DNA of 64,000 nt from Pelobates cultripes. Its lineage: Eukaryota > Chordata > Amphibia > Anura > Pelobatidae. Each line of letters opens with the position of its first letter. The first letter of the stretch is position 1. Location: the NCBI GenBank assembly GCA_933207985.1, contig OW240916.1, positions 137,606,122 through 137,670,121 on the forward strand. Direction: 5' to 3'. Under the pieces are notes generated by a model. The model did no database searches, was not told where the DNA came from, and saw nothing but the letters and a program-made list of their open reading frames with translations. This document shows positions 61,481-64,000 of the stretch, piece by piece. The translations under genes and the position numbers were made by a program.

Positions 61481-63300
61481 TTCTGGGGGAGGAGCCATTG
61501 GGAGCGGACGCAGGTGAGAGAGCTCTGTGTAGAGCAGTCTTGGTGGCGGCCCAAGCACACCGTGTGCCACCACAGCTTACACCCCTATACCACAATGTCA
61601 GTAGACACTTTAAGCTGCAACAGGGACCAAACCCAATCACATCAGCGAGAGAATAGAGAACCCAGAGGTCCGGCACTGGGACAGGCTCTGATGAGTTGGA
61701 TGCCATATAGGCTGCTCCGAACAGGACCCAAATCTCCTCACCACGCACTCCCAAGTATCCGGTTGAGCACAAAGAGAAAAATTTCATATTGGGCATAAGG
61801 TAGGCCCAGCTCACATGTTACAAAAGGCACAAGGCGTAACAATACGTACATACTGGGTCATCTGTGTTTCCAACCTATTCAGTTTCTCAAATTCTCTATT
61901 TGTAAATAATTTATTTTCTTTTACTTTTCCTTTGTCTTGCTTAATTTATTTTTGTCTGCAACACTAACCTCTGAACAGGCCCTGTTTGATTCTCTTTTTA
62001 CACTATAATAAAAGAGGCCGTAATAATTCATGCATCCAAATCAACCAAGACTCGAGTCCTAATAATTTGACTTCTTTACTCAATTTACAACTCGCATAGG
62101 GACAGATCAACCCAATTCAAGAACTGTATTTACTTTATTTTACTTCTTTTATTTTATACTCTATTTGATGACATATCCAGATACCACAAGTTTCAGTGAT
62201 GTAGAGCCATATTAAAGGGTTGTTTAATGGCATCACGATTTAAAAGCTGCTGGGTTTGTATCAGATGCATGGGACTTTGCCTATCCCTATACTTAAGACC
62301 AAATCACATTCAAAACACCATAAAGCCCTTTTAAAAATAACAGATATATGACCAGAGAAAATCTCATCAGTTCTGCCAAGCCCTGCCACATCTGGCGCTG
62401 TATACACTCAGAACTTCCAAATAACGACAAAGCTTCTCATGAAGACGATATTACTGATTGGATCTGGTCTAAATTAGAAGCGAAATTCAATTTAATACAA
62501 TACACTATTGGCGATCCTGACAGCAAAGTGGCAGGTAATTCCTCAAGACTTGATAACAAACACAGTAACCTAGAAGACTCATCAATTAAACTACAAGCAC
62601 AGCTTCCACAACAATGTGCTATAATCACACAACTTCAAACAAAACTGGGGATCTTGAAAATATCAGCAGATGTAGTCACCTCCAATTCCTTGGGCACCTT
62701 GAATCCATTAAACCACGAGCCCTTTTCTCAGTAGTTCAAAATTAGATACCATAGGTACTCTATCTCCTATATGACTCCATGCAGCACAGGAATTGATCGA
62801 CACCCTCAACTTCATTGGAGTTATCCAATATCTGAACCCTAAAACTCACTCTTCTACAGTGACTGGTAGCTATTGATCCATACTCTTCATCTGACAATGC
62901 CCCATCCACAGAGGCTCTAAATGCAGTTTTTAAAGTATAAATATTTTTTGTTTATGTTAATTGCTTAGAGTATTGCTAATTTATTAACCTATAAATTCCT
63001 ATTTTTTCCTTTTGCAAACTGATATATAGGAGGTGACTTCAGCATGTTAGATGGTCAGATGGATAGTTCTGGCTCTATTTTGTTATCCAAATCCCAGGAA
63101 GATCAGGGACTAATTAATTTTCATAGACACCTCTACCTCACAGACATATTAAAGGGTACAAAACATAAATTTCAGGAATTACATGCACACGCACCTCATC
63201 TAGCACATAACACCTCATCTAGGATTGATTTATTTTTGGTCTCCTCTGAGCTGTTATATAAGGTTACATAAGCAGAACTACACAACATTCTAATCTCAGA
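61480..63300 (+). pseudogene. L1/Tx1-type LINE, 5' part with endonuclease relic
   Basis: It starts near CTGGGGGAGGAGCCATTGGG, typical of LINE 5' regions. 62348-62734 has a coiled-coil-like frame (KLEAKFNLIQYTIG, KHSNLEDSSIKLQAQLPQQC) that may be ORF1. 63044-63271 has LDGQMDSSG, FHRHLYLTDILKG, SSRIDLFLVSSELL, the second half of an L1-type endonuclease, then ISDHEI after a stop. No RT follows. Confidence 0.6.
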
Positions 63301-63713
63301 CCATGAGATTAACGCTAAACATAGTTCTACACCTCCTGTTCAGCCCACAGTTGCAATTTCTAAACTATTGTTGGTGGGAGCCTGGGCCAATTTCACAGAT
63401 GACAACTTGGACCACATAGAAAACACAATATTGTTCTGCCAGGCTTCGTAGGCAGTGAAGAGAGGCCAGATCATATTTAGGGAGGCTCAGTGAGTCACAT
63501 GCAGGGAGGTGTGTGACTAGGATTGCATAAACAAAGTGATTTTACTCCTAAATTACAGATAATTTAGCAGTGAGACTGCAGAGGCATGATCTATACCCCA
63601 AATCAGCTTCATTAAGCTAAAGTTATTTGGTGTCTATAGTGTCCCTCTAAAGCAACTACACTGAGCAAATTTATAATTTTTCATGAGCCGAACTCAAAGA
63701 TCTAAGACTTGTG

Positions 63714-63975
63714 CAATGATCATGCTGTCTAATCAACATCTTGATATGCCACACCTGTGAGGTGGATGGATTATCACGGAAAAGGAGAAGTGCTCACTAA
63801 CACAGATTTAGACAGATTTGTGAACAATATTTGTACACCAAAGGTCTATTTCTCTCAAATATTGTTCACAAATCTGTCTAAATCTGTGTTAGTGAGCACT
63901 TCTCCTTTTCCGAGATAATCCATCCACCTCACAGGTGTGGCATATCAAGATGTTGATTAGACAGCATGATTATTG
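63714..63975. repeat. Large palindrome, 120-bp arms
   Basis: The arm 63714-63833 and the inverted arm 63856-63975 match with very few differences around a 22-base loop (63834-63855). Arms include CATGCTGTCTAATCAACATC and TAGACAGATTTGTGAACAAT. The flank ATGAGCCGAACTCAAAGATCT is the usual neighbour of this family. A degenerate piggyBac-MITE end (GTGTCTATAGTGTCCCTCTAA) lies just before, near 63630. The window ends inside the repeat. Confidence 0.85.
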
Positions 63976-64000
63976 TCCAGGTCTGCCTTAGGCTGACCAC

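Noticed and set aside
61130..64000. The next upstream trpm3 exon (ending RDVKK)
   Set aside because: No minus-strand stretch with the expected residues and a donor could be found in this part of the window.

Overview
This window is vertebrate nuclear DNA, almost certainly from an anuran amphibian. It has spliced exons with GT/AG junctions, introns of tens of kilobases, long TA and CA/GT microsatellites, and a dense mix of L2/CR1-like and L1/Tx1-like LINEs, Tc1/mariner, hAT and piggyBac-type DNA elements, and palindromic MITEs of kinds I know from frog genomes. The species cannot be named from the sequence. A run of 100 N at 9116-9215 is a scaffold gap.

The only host gene I can support is trpm3, a TRPM-family cation channel on the minus strand. 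Nine consecutive internal exons lie between 61007 and 10092. Joined, they give 1413 bases, or 471 codons, with compatible phases and no stop. They run from the late cytoplasmic N-terminal region through S1-S4 and end just before S5 and the pore. Both ends of the gene lie outside the window. Motifs in several exons separate it from TRPM1, TRPM6 and TRPM7. Two very short exons, of 36 and 30 bases, are probably cassette exons.

The rest is intronic or flanking repeat DNA. 1-10 kb: a decayed DD41D mariner transposase, a pogo-like MITE, a solo LTR with a 5-bp target duplication, and the gap. 10-16.5 kb: three trpm3 exons and a composite hAT element (13008-15493) carrying a foldback and an L2 fragment. 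16.5-47.4 kb: one intron of about 31 kb holding a LINE with a 2A-like DVEPNPGP motif (18.5-21.1 kb), a long minus-strand L2 (21.9-25.1 kb), a hAT element with an exact 8-bp duplication (25461-26504), three piggyBac-type MITEs at TTAA sites, a TA-flanked element with perfect ends (30111-31100), an L1/Tx1 fragment, a compound foldback (34.6-35.4 kb), a Tc1 element with a MITE nested in it (35604-37577), a DD37E element nearly whole (38536-40095), and a 1.9 kb GTGTCTGTATG minisatellite. 47.4-61 kb: six exons separated by repeats, including a retroelement with a 16-bp target duplication (51018-53187). 61-64 kb: L1/Tx1 pieces and a 120-bp-arm palindrome.

Nothing here resembles an operon or a prokaryotic-type defence system. 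The points most worth a second look are the 2A-bearing LINE, the DD41D mariner in a vertebrate, the nested insertions whose target duplications give an order of events, and the palindromic elements, one of which ends 48 bases from a trpm3 donor site.
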